Source: an uncultured Faecalicatena sp. (GTDB lineage: Bacteria; Bacillota; Clostridia; Lachnospirales; Lachnospiraceae). Taken from it: a stretch of DNA of 64,000 bases. Under the pieces are notes generated by a model that had not been told where the DNA came from, did no database searches, and saw nothing but the letters and a program-made list of their open reading frames with translations. The stretch spans positions 62,001 to 126,000 of the forward strand of contig CAOKHZ010000002.1 in NCBI GenBank assembly GCA_948468385.1, given 5' to 3'. The translations under genes and the position numbers were made by a program. Below, in pieces: positions 10,642 to 19,411 of the stretch (position 1 is the stretch's first letter; each line of letters opens with the position of its first letter).

Positions 10642-11910
10642 ATGCAGATTAAGAATGGCTTGGTGTTTGGAGCGGACGGAAAGTTCCATCCGATATCGTT
10701 ATATAGCGTGGACGGGAGGGTCGTGGAACGTTCTGCCTGGGAAAAAATGGGGCAGGGATGGGGGGCAGACTCGTCCAGAGAAAGTCAGGGAGGATTCAAT
10801 GCTGGGACGGCGAGCGAGAATTCCCGGTGCATCGATGCCGCCGGGCTTTACGTCATCCCAGGGCTGGTCGACGTACACGCGCATGGAGCCATGGGGCATG
10901 ATTTTTGTGACGGGGACGTGGAAGGCCTGCGTAAAATCGCGGAATACGAGTATCAATCTGGTGTGACATCGTTTTGTCCTACCTCGATGACGTTGCCAGA
11001 GGAACGGCTTGCGGATATTTATGCCACCGTGCCGACGTTGCTACGTGGGATGGGAAGCGCAGGCAGAGGAGAAAGCGCGACGGAAGGTGCGGGTGCGAAA
11101 GTGGCAAGCTCCATGGCGCGAATTGTGGGAATCCATATGGAAGGGCCGTTTTTGTCGGTAGAAAAGTGCGGCGCGCAGAATCCGGACTGCATCGTCTCTG
11201 CGGATTATGAAATGTTTTGTCGCTTGAACGAGGCGTGCGGCGGACGGATTCGGATTGTGACACTTGCCCCGGAGCGGCCGGGAGGCATGGAATTCATGAG
11301 ACGCGCGGCGGGCAAGGTCAGGATTTCGTTGGGACATTCCGCGGCGAGTTATGAAGAAGCGAAGGATGCGTTTGATGGCGGAGCCGACCATGTGACGCAT
11401 TTGTTTAATGCCATGAATTCGTACCACCATAGGAACCCGGGGATTCTAGGCGCGGCGGCCGAGCGGGAGGATGTCTTCGTGGAACTTATCAGTGATGGGA
11501 TGCACGTACACCCGGCGGCCATCCGTAATGTGTTTCAGTTATTTGGCGATGGACGGGTGGTGCTCATCAGTGATTCCACGGAAAGCTGTGGAATGCCGGA
11601 CGGAGAGTATGAACTTGGCGGGCAGCATGTAAAAAAGCAAGGACGCAAGGTGACTTTGGCGAACCGGGCAAACGAGGTGATTGCCGGCTCAGCTTCCAAT
11701 TTGTACGAATGCATGTGCAGCGCGGTGTCATTCGGCATTCCGTTGGAGTCGGCGGTAAGGGCGGTGACCATGAATCCGGCAAAAAGCATAGGCATGGAAG
11801 GAAAGATTGGCAGCCTTATTCCGGGCTCATGGGCGGATTGCCTGCTCGTGGATGAAGGGCTGCGGCTTCGGGCCGTCATCTCGAACGAGCACGTGACGTG
11901 GCTATCATGA
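10642..11910 (+). CDS. nagA: N-acetylglucosamine-6-phosphate deacetylase
   Basis: NagA removes acetate from N-acetylglucosamine 6-phosphate, giving the NagB substrate. The 422-residue amidohydrolase shows DVHAHGAMGHDF near residue 78, the metal Glu in GIHMEGPFLS, metal His residues in SLGHSAASYEEA and VTHLFNAMN, and the catalytic Asp in VVLISDSTESCGMPDG. It is about 40 residues longer than many NagA proteins because of two low-complexity insertions (around residues 35-60 and 135-155). The start is set by AGGAGTG. It is followed after 93 bases by the GH20 enzyme, probably in the same transcript. Confidence 0.94.
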   Translation: MQIKNGLVFGADGKFHPISLYSVDGRVVERSAWEKMGQGWGADSSRESQGGFNAGTASENSRCIDAAGLYVIPGLVDVHAHGAMGHDFCDGDVEGLRKIAEYEYQSGVTSFCPTSMTLPEERLADIYATVPTLLRGMGSAGRGESATEGAGAKVASSMARIVGIHMEGPFLSVEKCGAQNPDCIVSADYEMFCRLNEACGGRIRIVTLAPERPGGMEFMRRAAGKVRISLGHSAASYEEAKDAFDGGADHVTHLFNAMNSYHHRNPGILGAAAEREDVFVELISDGMHVHPAAIRNVFQLFGDGRVVLISDSTESCGMPDGEYELGGQHVKKQGRKVTLANRANEVIAGSASNLYECMCSAVSFGIPLESAVRAVTMNPAKSIGMEGKIGSLIPGSWADCLLVDEGLRLRAVISNEHVTWLS

Positions 11911-12003
11911 GAAGAGGAAGGAAGCGCAAAAGTTTCGCGAAATGAAACTCATTTCTAAAAGAGAGTGTTAATTCTAATACTTTGAATAAGGGAGGAACGA
12001 AAA

Positions 12004-13659
12004 ATGAATTCTATGATTCCGAAAATGAGCGGTGAGGAAAGAAGGGAAGAGGGCAGGTTCGTCCTGCCGGAGGACGAGGTGCGCATATTTGGCGCGGTGG
12101 CCTACATGACGGTCTTGGAAGACCGTTTGACGAAAATCAGGCTTCGTCGGACGTGGAGTTATGTGCAGTGGAAGGAACGTGAGACGGCGGCGATTTGCCT
12201 GAATATGTTGCCAAAGGACGAGCAGGAGGGGAAGCACGGGGAAGTCGCGGGCGCGTACATGTTACAAATCACCCCGAAACAAGCCAAGGTGACGACGCAT
12301 GACCCGGAAGGAATCACGAACGGCCTGACGACGCTTTACTGGATGTTGCGGGAAGGCGGCGGGGCGTGCGACTGTGGGACATTTACGGACGCGCCTGCTT
12401 GCGAGCATCGTGGGATTCTGCTTGATTCCAGCCGCCATTTCTTTGACGTGGAGACCATCAAGGGCATGATTGAACAGTGCACCCTGCGAAAGTTGAACCG
12501 CCTGCATTGGCATTTGAGCGACGACCAGGGATACCGGTTGGAGAGTGGGCGGTTTCCACGCCTAAACGAAATCGGTTCCTGGCGCACGGAGCCGGACGCA
12601 AGCCGCTATGGCGGGTTTTACACGAAAGCCCAGATACGTGACATCGTGTCGTATGCCGGTGCTCGAGGGATGCAAATTATTCCGGAGATTGACGTGCCGG
12701 GGCATGTAAGTGCCATCGTGGCGGCTTATCCGCATTTGAGCTGTAGCGGGGAAGAACTGGAAGTCAAGAACATGTTTGGCATTCACGAGCACATCCTTTG
12801 CGCGGGAAAGGACGTGGTCTTGCAGTTCGTATGTTGCTTGCTGGACGAGGTGATGGAATTGTTCCCATATCCGTACTTTCATATTGGAGGGGACGAGGCA
12901 CCCAAAGGGGAGTGGAAGAAATGTCCCGCCTGCCAGGCGAGAATCAGAGCCGAGGGCTTGAAGGACGAGGAGGCTTTGCAAGCGTGGTTTACGAAGAAAG
13001 TGCTGGAACATTTGCAGGAGAAGGGCAGAACCGCCGTCTGCTGGAACGAGTGCATGAAGTCCGGCGAATTGGACGCGCGGGCCGTCGTGCAATATTGGGA
13101 CGAGGAAGAGGATGCCGGATACTGTAAGGAACTGGCGGAGGGAAAACGCAAATGTATTTATTCGTACACGCCCGCTTTCTATTTTGACTATGAGCCGATG
13201 CTGACGCCAATGCGCAGGATGCGGAATTTGAAGCCCGTCTTGCGGGACGGCTCGCAAGTCGCCGCAAGAAATTTGCTGGGGGTGGAGGCCACGTTTTGGA
13301 GCGAACGGATTGAAGATCGCGAGAGGTTGGAAAAGCTGGCGTTTCCGCGGCTTTTGGCGGTGGCGGAAGCGGCTTGGAACGGCCTTGAGGATTATGAGGA
13401 ATTCGTAAAACGATGCGAGGAACACGTGCGCGTGCTTGATGAGGATGGAATCCGGCATTATTCCATGGCGGAGGCCGACTTGGAAGGCGAGGCGCAGAAG
13501 GAGGCCATCATCAAGGAATGGAAACCGATGGTGGAGAAGGCGCGCGCGGCCGGCATGGGCCACTTTGTGGACATTCTTGGCAGGCTCGTGGAAAAGAAAC
13601 TGGAAGGAATCATGGACGAGGCGATGATCCAGGAAATGCTTGCTGAATTTAGGGCGTGA
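12004..13659 (+). CDS. Beta-N-acetylhexosaminidase, family GH20
   Basis: This 551-residue GH20 enzyme releases N-acetylglucosamine or N-acetylgalactosamine from non-reducing ends. The N-terminal alpha/beta domain covers about residues 20-130 and the TIM barrel follows. It starts with HRGILLDSSRHFF; the substrate motif is HWHLSDDQGYRLE. The catalytic Asp-Glu pair is in FHIGGDEAPKGEW near residue 298. No signal peptide is seen, so it likely acts inside the cell on imported oligosaccharides. The start follows GGAGGAACG. Its stop is followed within 15 bases by the start of a second, truncated GH20-like gene. Confidence 0.93.
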   Translation: MNSMIPKMSGEERREEGRFVLPEDEVRIFGAVAYMTVLEDRLTKIRLRRTWSYVQWKERETAAICLNMLPKDEQEGKHGEVAGAYMLQITPKQAKVTTHDPEGITNGLTTLYWMLREGGGACDCGTFTDAPACEHRGILLDSSRHFFDVETIKGMIEQCTLRKLNRLHWHLSDDQGYRLESGRFPRLNEIGSWRTEPDASRYGGFYTKAQIRDIVSYAGARGMQIIPEIDVPGHVSAIVAAYPHLSCSGEELEVKNMFGIHEHILCAGKDVVLQFVCCLLDEVMELFPYPYFHIGGDEAPKGEWKKCPACQARIRAEGLKDEEALQAWFTKKVLEHLQEKGRTAVCWNECMKSGELDARAVVQYWDEEEDAGYCKELAEGKRKCIYSYTPAFYFDYEPMLTPMRRMRNLKPVLRDGSQVAARNLLGVEATFWSERIEDRERLEKLAFPRLLAVAEAAWNGLEDYEEFVKRCEEHVRVLDEDGIRHYSMAEADLEGEAQKEAIIKEWKPMVEKARAAGMGHFVDILGRLVEKKLEGIMDEAMIQEMLAEFRA

Positions 13660-13673
13660 AGGAGGAGAAAGTC

Positions 13674-13898
13674 ATGACACCATCCATTGTACCGGCGCCG
13701 AAAAAAATGGTGTTGATGGGCGGGGAGGTTTCCGCACAAGCGGCGGTGTCGGAAAAAATAAATGAAAGTTTGGGCAAAGAGGCGTACCGCCTGAAAATCG
13801 CGGACGGCAGAATCGAAATCGAAGGGGGGAGGCTTCTCGAAGCGATAGGAGGAAATCTAAGCGAGAATGGCGGGTTAGGGGAAAATTCGTGTGGATGA
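13674..13898 (+). pseudogene. Truncated second GH20-like gene, 5' fragment
   Basis: ATG at 13674, with AAGGAGGAG upstream, opens 74 residues. The first ~60 (SIVPAPKKM and EAYRLKIADGRIEIEGG) match the N-terminal domain of GH20 hexosaminidases. The barrel and catalytic pair are missing and the frame ends by 13898. This is probably the remains of a tandem hexosaminidase gene cut by a deletion. The start is nearly fused to the preceding GH20 gene, so it was once in that operon. Confidence 0.6.
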
Positions 13899-13916
13899 AA
13901 GGTATAGGAATCGTCC

Positions 13917-13949
13917 GTGCCGCGCAGGTTCGGTCAATCTGTGCGGCAC
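13917..13949. terminator. Hairpin between GH20 remnant and TetR gene
   Basis: GTGCCGC (13917-13923) pairs with GCGGCAC (13943-13949), with further pairing inside. It lies between two convergent genes and could end transcription, but a strong T run is lacking. Confidence 0.45.
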
Positions 13950-13957
13950 AAACAAGT

Positions 13958-14530
13958 TTAGAAAATGAATAACTCCGGCGGAAAGTCCGGAATGCAGGAA
14001 ACGATAATCGCGGCAAGTTGTTCGGAGGATTCCGGGCAGCCGTCTGCCAGCCATTGTCTGAGTACGGTGATAAAGCCTGTTTTAAAAAAATTAAAATAGT
14101 ATGTTCCGTACCGTTCCGGCATGTTTAGCTTTTGGTGAAGCGGGCGTACGATTTGGTTTTGCAGCATCTCCATGCTTTTGTCCAACATCGAGGAGGCAGT
14201 GTCGGACAGATACGCCTGATAAAATATACTATTTTCCTTAATGTGCTCCAAGAGAATAACCAGGTAATCCGTGGACATGATGTTGTCGTTTAAAGTGTGG
14301 TCTGCCGCATACGCGTTCATAAGGGCACTTTCCAATGATTGTTCGATTGTTTCCAGAACGGCATATAAATCTTGAAAATGTGCATAGAAAGTGGAACGGT
14401 TGATTTTTGCCAGCGTGCAGACATCGTTGACCGTGATTTTTTTGAAGTCTTTTTGCTCTAGCAATGCGAGGAGGCTTTTTTGTATCATCTGATGCGTCTT
14501 TATATATCCCGAGTTTTCTTTCTTGTTCAT
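13958..14530 (-). CDS. TetR/AcrR-family regulator
   Basis: This is a 190-residue TetR-type regulator. The N-terminal HTH is clear: KITVNDVCTLAKINRSTFYAHF near residues 33-55 fits the family pattern. The C-terminal all-helical domain resembles the dihydroxyacetone-type TetR C domain found in many Firmicutes, with a Phe/Tyr-rich end (YYFNFFKTGFITVLRQWL). ATG at 14530 has GGAAGG upstream; an extension to 14572 lacks a ribosome site. It follows the AraC gene by 38 bases on the same strand, so the two regulators may be co-transcribed away from the GPH symporter. The ligand is unknown. Confidence 0.85.
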   Translation of the reverse strand: MNKKENSGYIKTHQMIQKSLLALLEQKDFKKITVNDVCTLAKINRSTFYAHFQDLYAVLETIEQSLESALMNAYAADHTLNDNIMSTDYLVILLEHIKENSIFYQAYLSDTASSMLDKSMEMLQNQIVRPLHQKLNMPERYGTYYFNFFKTGFITVLRQWLADGCPESSEQLAAIIVSCIPDFPPELFIF

Positions 14531-14568
14531 CTGAAAATCCTTCCCTTCATAAAATGACATGTCTCTTT

Positions 14569-15798
14569 TCAATTTCTCCCGTGTGTTTCCCGATATCGCT
14601 GTGGCGACATGCCGACCTGCCGGTTGAAAGTGTCGCTGAAATGGCTGCGCGAGCTAAAGCCGAGTACGGCACCAATGTCCGAGATGCTATGGTCGGTGGA
14701 GACAAGCTGTACTTTTGCATATTCCATCTTGGCCGACAAAATATATTGTTTGACGTTAATGCCGGTTTCGTTTTTAAATTTGCGCGACAAATAGCAATCA
14801 CTGTAGCCGACTAACGAGGAGAGGGTGGAAATCTCGATTTTATCCGTGACATGCATGGAAATGTAGTCGACGCATGTCTGGATGGGACGGGAAATCTGCG
14901 GCCGTTGTTTCAAATCATGCACCCGTTGGACGAAATCGTGGTAAAAACGGTGATTGACGTTGGCAAGCTCGATTGCCGTCGTACAACAGTCAATCTGTTC
15001 TAAATACTTGTCGTTTAGCGAGTAAGCGGTGGCGGCGGGTAGTCCTCCGCGGATGGCGGCACGGCTGGCAAGGACGAGGAAGGATGCACTACTATATTTT
15101 ATCCGTTGTATTTGGTCGGGAAGGTTGGCTTTGATGCCCGTACTGGCATAGGCGGCTTTCGACTGGGTTTCCTGATAGTCAAGCCGACCCTCCTCGATAA
15201 TTTTCATTAATTGTGTTTCTAGCTTGTATACGCCCAAATGCCCGGGATTGGATTCCGTCATCCTTTTGTCTGACAAGGATTTTGTAGTGTGAATTCCTTG
15301 GCTTTGCTGCATTTTGATGTCAAATTCGGCAATGTTGATTTTTTTTCCGGTCAGGCAATAGTGGAACATCGTCACGTATTGGAAAAATATGTTTGCCGGT
15401 ATCACCGGAATCGTATGCAGTGTCTGTATGAACTGGTGCTTTATACGTATGGAGAGCTGGTAGTTGTCCAGTTCCTTTTCAATCCAATGGGACGAGTTTT
15501 CATAGATGAAGACGGGTCCCATAACATGAAAAATCAATGGTTTTTGGTTGCGGCATTCAAAAACCGCGGCCCAGGTAAGTCCCAAAGAATTGTCAAACAA
15601 GACGGGTACGTCAAAATGTTGTGAGTGTTTGATTAGGTATTCTTTATGTTTGTCAGTGGAAATGAAGAGGTCAAATAAAAAATCGGTCTCGTTTTGGGGC
15701 GTGAGGGGATTTAATTCGCTGTCATAGCTGCTAAAACGTATCGGGTAATTGCAGGAAACCATTTGTTTAAAAAGGTCAAGGTTGTACTGTACGTCCAT
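14569..15798 (-). CDS. AraC-family regulator with long sensor domain
   Basis: This 409-residue protein has a C-terminal AraC DNA-binding domain (about residues 300-405). Its two HTH units include GYSDCYLSRKFKNETG and GFSSRSHFSDTFNRQVGMSP. The ~290-residue N-terminal region is soluble and of the PAS/YSIRK-like type found in Clostridia; no receiver domain is seen. The start follows AAGGAGATTGAA. It is divergent from the GPH symporter at 16108 and is its likely regulator. The long gap to 16108 holds at least one good promoter. Confidence 0.88.
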   Translation of the reverse strand: MDVQYNLDLFKQMVSCNYPIRFSSYDSELNPLTPQNETDFLFDLFISTDKHKEYLIKHSQHFDVPVLFDNSLGLTWAAVFECRNQKPLIFHVMGPVFIYENSSHWIEKELDNYQLSIRIKHQFIQTLHTIPVIPANIFFQYVTMFHYCLTGKKINIAEFDIKMQQSQGIHTTKSLSDKRMTESNPGHLGVYKLETQLMKIIEEGRLDYQETQSKAAYASTGIKANLPDQIQRIKYSSASFLVLASRAAIRGGLPAATAYSLNDKYLEQIDCCTTAIELANVNHRFYHDFVQRVHDLKQRPQISRPIQTCVDYISMHVTDKIEISTLSSLVGYSDCYLSRKFKNETGINVKQYILSAKMEYAKVQLVSTDHSISDIGAVLGFSSRSHFSDTFNRQVGMSPQRYRETHGRN

Positions 15799-16023
15799 TT
15801 CAATCTCCTTTGTATATGTGAATGCGTCATGGTGCCAATACGTGTGTTGAGAAAGGCATCGTTTGCATGTAATACTGCCTTATTCAGTATATCATAGTCT
15901 GCCCTGCATTGTCGTGTTATTTTTACCACATGTATCGATTTTGTGAAAAGTAACAAATTTTTTGCTAATCGGCGGAAAACGAGGCATAAGAGAAAAATCC
16001 AACATTAGTCTGATAATTGTTTG

Positions 16024-16052
16024 TTGAAATTTTGTGCAGCAGTATTTATAAT
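16024..16052 (+). promoter_or_regulatory. Promoter of the GPH symporter gene
   Basis: TTGAAA (16024-16029) and TATAAT (16047-16052) with a 17-base spacer lie 56 bases before the start codon. The rest of the 15799-16107 gap shows no gene. Confidence 0.65.
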
Positions 16053-16107
16053 TGGAAACATAAAAACAAGACACGAGTTGGAAATTTAAAAGAAAGGGGC
16101 ATATATC

Positions 16108-17703
16108 ATGAAATTATTATCATCTCGAATTTTTAACACGCGTGTTCAAGGAGAACATGTGCGCGGCAAGGAGAAATGGCTGGGATATTTTTTCGGTCCC
16201 ATTGGCGTGACGCTGATGAGTGGGATTCTTACGAGTTACCTGAATGTATATTATACCGATGTCGTTGATGTTGCCGGCATCTGGGGCGGGGCGTTTTTAA
16301 GCTCGTTTCCGTTGGTTTGTCGGATTTTGGATGCCATCACCTTCGTCATCATGGGGCGAATCATCGACCGTACCTCGTCCCCGCAGGGGAAGGCGAGGCC
16401 GTGGATCTTTATTTCGGCACCGATTTTATTAATCAGCATGCTGCTGTTGTTTTTGGTTCCGGAGGGGCAGGACTGGATTCGGGTCATTTGGGTGTTTTCC
16501 AGTTACTGCTTATTCTACGCGATCGGTTACACCGCGTATGGAACGAGCCACACGCTTTTGGTGCCGTTGTCCACGAAAAACAGTGCGGAGCGTGGAAAGC
16601 TGTCCGTTTTTAGCAACGCGCAGTTCATGTTGTCGGGTTCGTTTTTGGCCATTCTCTTCCCGTGTTTTCTCGTACCGTTGATGGGCGTGGACCAGAAGGC
16701 CTGGATTACCACGATTGCCATCGTGACTTGTGTCTGCTGTCCGATGCTGCTTTTCGAATATTATTATACGAGGGAACGGGTGACGGAGGAAGAACATGTT
16801 TCGAAGAAGCGGCTGACGGAGGATGCCATTTCAAAGGAGGCCAATGGTAAAGCGAAGGAAGACGGCTTACAAGGAAAAAATGTCATGCGGGCCAAACTTG
16901 TTTCTCAAAAGGAAACGGTTTTATCAAAGAGGTTAAGCATGAAGCAGCAGTTGAAAGCTTGTCTGAAGAGCCGTTACTGGATTTTGGTGATGGTCTACGT
17001 CATCGTCATCGACCTTTTTTCAGCATTGTCAAGCTCCAGCATCTTTTACTATTGCAACTGGGTTCTGGGCAGCTACAATGACGGGATTACGCAGGCGTTG
17101 TTTTACGGATTGGGAAATATGCCCCTGGGTTTGGGCGTGTTCCTTTGCGGGCCGATTTGTAAGAAGCTTGGCAGAAAGCAGGCCATGGGCGGCGGCTTCG
17201 TCATCGCGGTGGCAGGGTGCCTTTTGTGCGCGCTTAACCCGACGAACCTGACGTTGGTGTTGGCGGGGCAGTTTATCAAGGCGATTGGCTTGATTCCTTC
17301 CACGTTCATGCTCTCGGCGATGCTGGCGGACGCGCTTGACGACGTCGAGGTACAAAGTGGAGAGAGATGCGACGGCTTTTCCTCGTCGGTGTACAACGTG
17401 GTGGCGACGTTAAGCAGCGGCGTGGCACTATGTATCTTCAATGCCTGCCTGACCGGGTTTGGTTATCAGGCTCCGTCAACAATGGAGGTCATCACGGCGC
17501 AGAGCGGCCTCGTGCAAGGGTTCTTCATTTTCGGGGCGGTCGGTTGCCAGGTAGTTGGCTACGGAGTGCTGGCGGTTTTGATGTTCTTCATGCCGAAAGA
17601 GCGCGCGGCGCAACCGGCAAAGGCTGTGATGGCAAAGCCGGGGCGTGCGGCGGTGCAATCGGCAAAGAATGTGATGGAAAAGCCGGAGCATGCGGTAGCA
17701 TAA
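16108..17703 (+). CDS. GPH-family sugar:cation symporter
   Basis: This 531-residue, ~12-helix membrane transporter belongs to the glycoside-pentoside-hexuronide (MelB-like) branch of the MFS. Evidence is the GRIIDRTSSPQGKARPWI loop near residue 90, typical of the family. A hydrophilic central loop lies near residues 225-275. The substrate cannot be read; a glycoside or oligosaccharide is likely. The C-terminal tail is odd: a degenerate ~16-residue repeat rich in Ala, Lys and Pro (AKAVMAKPGRAA, AKNVMEKPEHA). The divergent AraC and TetR genes are likely regulators. The stop codon is followed within three bases by a repeated palindromic element. Confidence 0.88.
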   Translation: MKLLSSRIFNTRVQGEHVRGKEKWLGYFFGPIGVTLMSGILTSYLNVYYTDVVDVAGIWGGAFLSSFPLVCRILDAITFVIMGRIIDRTSSPQGKARPWIFISAPILLISMLLLFLVPEGQDWIRVIWVFSSYCLFYAIGYTAYGTSHTLLVPLSTKNSAERGKLSVFSNAQFMLSGSFLAILFPCFLVPLMGVDQKAWITTIAIVTCVCCPMLLFEYYYTRERVTEEEHVSKKRLTEDAISKEANGKAKEDGLQGKNVMRAKLVSQKETVLSKRLSMKQQLKACLKSRYWILVMVYVIVIDLFSALSSSSIFYYCNWVLGSYNDGITQALFYGLGNMPLGLGVFLCGPICKKLGRKQAMGGGFVIAVAGCLLCALNPTNLTLVLAGQFIKAIGLIPSTFMLSAMLADALDDVEVQSGERCDGFSSSVYNVVATLSSGVALCIFNACLTGFGYQAPSTMEVITAQSGLVQGFFIFGAVGCQVVGYGVLAVLMFFMPKERAAQPAKAVMAKPGRAAVQSAKNVMEKPEHAVA

Positions 17704-17705
17704 GC

Positions 17706-17750
17706 GGCCGAATGCCGTTACTATCGCGGCCGCAGGCCGTGAATAGTAAC
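17706..17750. repeat. 45-bp exact copy of the right arm of the element at 3779-3924
   Basis: These 45 bases are identical to 3880-3924. They contain the hairpin GTTACTAT...ATAGTAAC with an inner CGGCC/GGCCG stem. Only the right arm is present, so the terminal hairpin may be an independently mobile or selected unit. Confidence 0.85.
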
Positions 17751-17751
17751 C

Positions 17752-17783
17752 AAGCACCTGACAAATTTTGAAGGGTGCTTTTT
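17752..17783 (+). terminator. Terminator after the GPH symporter gene
   Basis: AAGCACC pairs with GGTGCTT and is followed by TTTT, directly after the palindromic repeat. Confidence 0.6.
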
Positions 17784-17837
17784 ATGCGTTGTAAATCATT
17801 TGGGAATGGTATATAATAAAAACCGAGGTGATAGCAG

Positions 17838-19325
17838 ATGGAATGTTTGTTTGATATTGCGAAATTTGATTCTTATAAAGAAGATAATCGTCGGGAAGTG
17901 AAGAAGGCGAGAGGCGGATTGCCGATATCTTTATGGGATACCTATTCGTCCTTTGCCAATTGCTATGGCGGTGTCATTATCCTTGGTGTGAGAGAAGACG
18001 GGGAGAAGAGATGGAAGACCACGGGGTTGAAACGTGTGGAGAAAGAAAAGCTCTTGAAAGATTTTTGGGACACGGTTAACAATTACAAAAAGGTTAGCAT
18101 CAATCTGTTATCAGATGATGACGTGAAAATATATGATGTCGGGGAAGACATGGTCATGGTGATTTACGTGCCCATGGCCAAGCGGGAGCAAAAGCCCGTA
18201 TTTATCAATGACGATATGTTTGGCGGGACGTTTAAAAGAAACTACGAGGGCGATTATCGGTGTACAAGGCTACAAGTGAAATCTATGCTCCGGGACCAAA
18301 CCGAAAGCACGATGGACATGAGGATCGTGGAAAGTATGGCCATTGGGCAGTTGGATCAGGACACGATACAGAGTTACCGAAATCGACATCGGTCGTTCAA
18401 GCCGGGACATCCGTGGGCGAATTTAAATGACGAGGAGTATTTGCAGAAAATTGGTGCTGCCGAAAAGGGAAAGGACGGGAGCGTGCACCCAACGGCGGCG
18501 GGGCTTCTGATGTTTGGGGAAGAAAATAGGATTGTGAGGGAGTATCCGGAATATTTCCTCGATTATAGGGAATTATTAGACCCGACAATAAGGTGGACGG
18601 ATCGTTTGCAGTCGAGTTCGGGCGAATGGAGCGGAAATTTGTTCGATTTCTATTTCCGTGTTTATAATAAGATTATCAAAAATGTGAAGATTCCGTTTAA
18701 AATAGTGGGCGGGGACCGCATAGACGATACGCCCGTCCATAGGGTGCTCAGGGAGGTGTTGGCGAATTGTCTTGTAAATACAGATTTTTTTGTCCCAAGA
18801 GGTGTCGTGATCAAGCAGGAAAATGACATGTTGGTCTTGGAGAACCCGGGGGGCATCCGTGTGGGAAAATATCAGATGAGGCTGGGTGGCCAGTCGGATC
18901 CTCGTAATAAGGCGTTGATGAAAATGTTTAACCTGATTGACATTGGCGAGAGGGCGGGAAGCGGCGTGCCGGAGCTTTTTGCCGTGTGGGAGAAGGAAGG
19001 ATGGGAAGAACCCGAAATCGAGGAAAAATTGGATGATGTCGAAAGGACGATATTGAGGCTTTCTTTTAAGAAAAAGGTTGAGAAAAAAGTGCCGAAAAAA
19101 AGTGCCGAAAAAAAGTGCCGAAAAAAAGTGCCGAAAAAAACCACAATGCACTATGAAAGAATATTGTCAATCATGGAACCGGGAGTATGGTATCAAGCAA
19201 GTGAATTTATGGATATTCTTGGTCTTAAAGAACGTAGGACAAGGGCATTACTTCGGGAATTGGTGGCGATGAATTCTTTGGAAGACAATGGTGCCACAAA
19301 AGGGAAAAAATATAGAAAATTATAA
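17838..19325 (+). CDS. AlbA_2/Schlafen-type ATP-binding regulator with 13-bp repeat
   Basis: This 495-residue protein is of the kind often called ATP-dependent DNA helicase-related or transcriptional regulator. The N-terminal AlbA_2 domain spans about residues 10-150 (YSSFANCYGGVIILGVRED). A GHKL-like domain spans about 250-400, with HRVLREVLANCLVNTDFF, LENPGG and GGQSDPRNKALMKMFN. The family usually has NALIHRDY; here it reads NCLVNTDF. A Lys-rich linker (about residues 414-434) is encoded by a 13-bp tandem repeat. It leads to a C-terminal winged helix (SEFMDILGLKERRTRALL). Function is unknown; related proteins sit in stress and defence contexts. Confidence 0.8.
   Translation: MECLFDIAKFDSYKEDNRREVKKARGGLPISLWDTYSSFANCYGGVIILGVREDGEKRWKTTGLKRVEKEKLLKDFWDTVNNYKKVSINLLSDDDVKIYDVGEDMVMVIYVPMAKREQKPVFINDDMFGGTFKRNYEGDYRCTRLQVKSMLRDQTESTMDMRIVESMAIGQLDQDTIQSYRNRHRSFKPGHPWANLNDEEYLQKIGAAEKGKDGSVHPTAAGLLMFGEENRIVREYPEYFLDYRELLDPTIRWTDRLQSSSGEWSGNLFDFYFRVYNKIIKNVKIPFKIVGGDRIDDTPVHRVLREVLANCLVNTDFFVPRGVVIKQENDMLVLENPGGIRVGKYQMRLGGQSDPRNKALMKMFNLIDIGERAGSGVPELFAVWEKEGWEEPEIEEKLDDVERTILRLSFKKKVEKKVPKKSAEKKCRKKVPKKTTMHYERILSIMEPGVWYQASEFMDILGLKERRTRALLRELVAMNSLEDNGATKGKKYRKL
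19082..19140 (+). repeat. 13-bp tandem repeat inside a coding region
   Basis: A 12-bp variant (19082-19093) precedes three perfect copies of GAAAAAAAGTGCC (19094-19132) and a partial fourth. The unit is not a multiple of three, so each copy is read in a different frame (KKVP, KKSA, EKKCR). Gain or loss of one unit would shift the frame of the last ~60 codons. Confidence 0.9.
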
Positions 19326-19411
19326 AGAACCGCGATTCATGAAATAGTTGGATTAAAAATGGAACATTAAGATATGAAATATAAAGATGTGGGAAAGTGG
19401 AGTGATTTACG

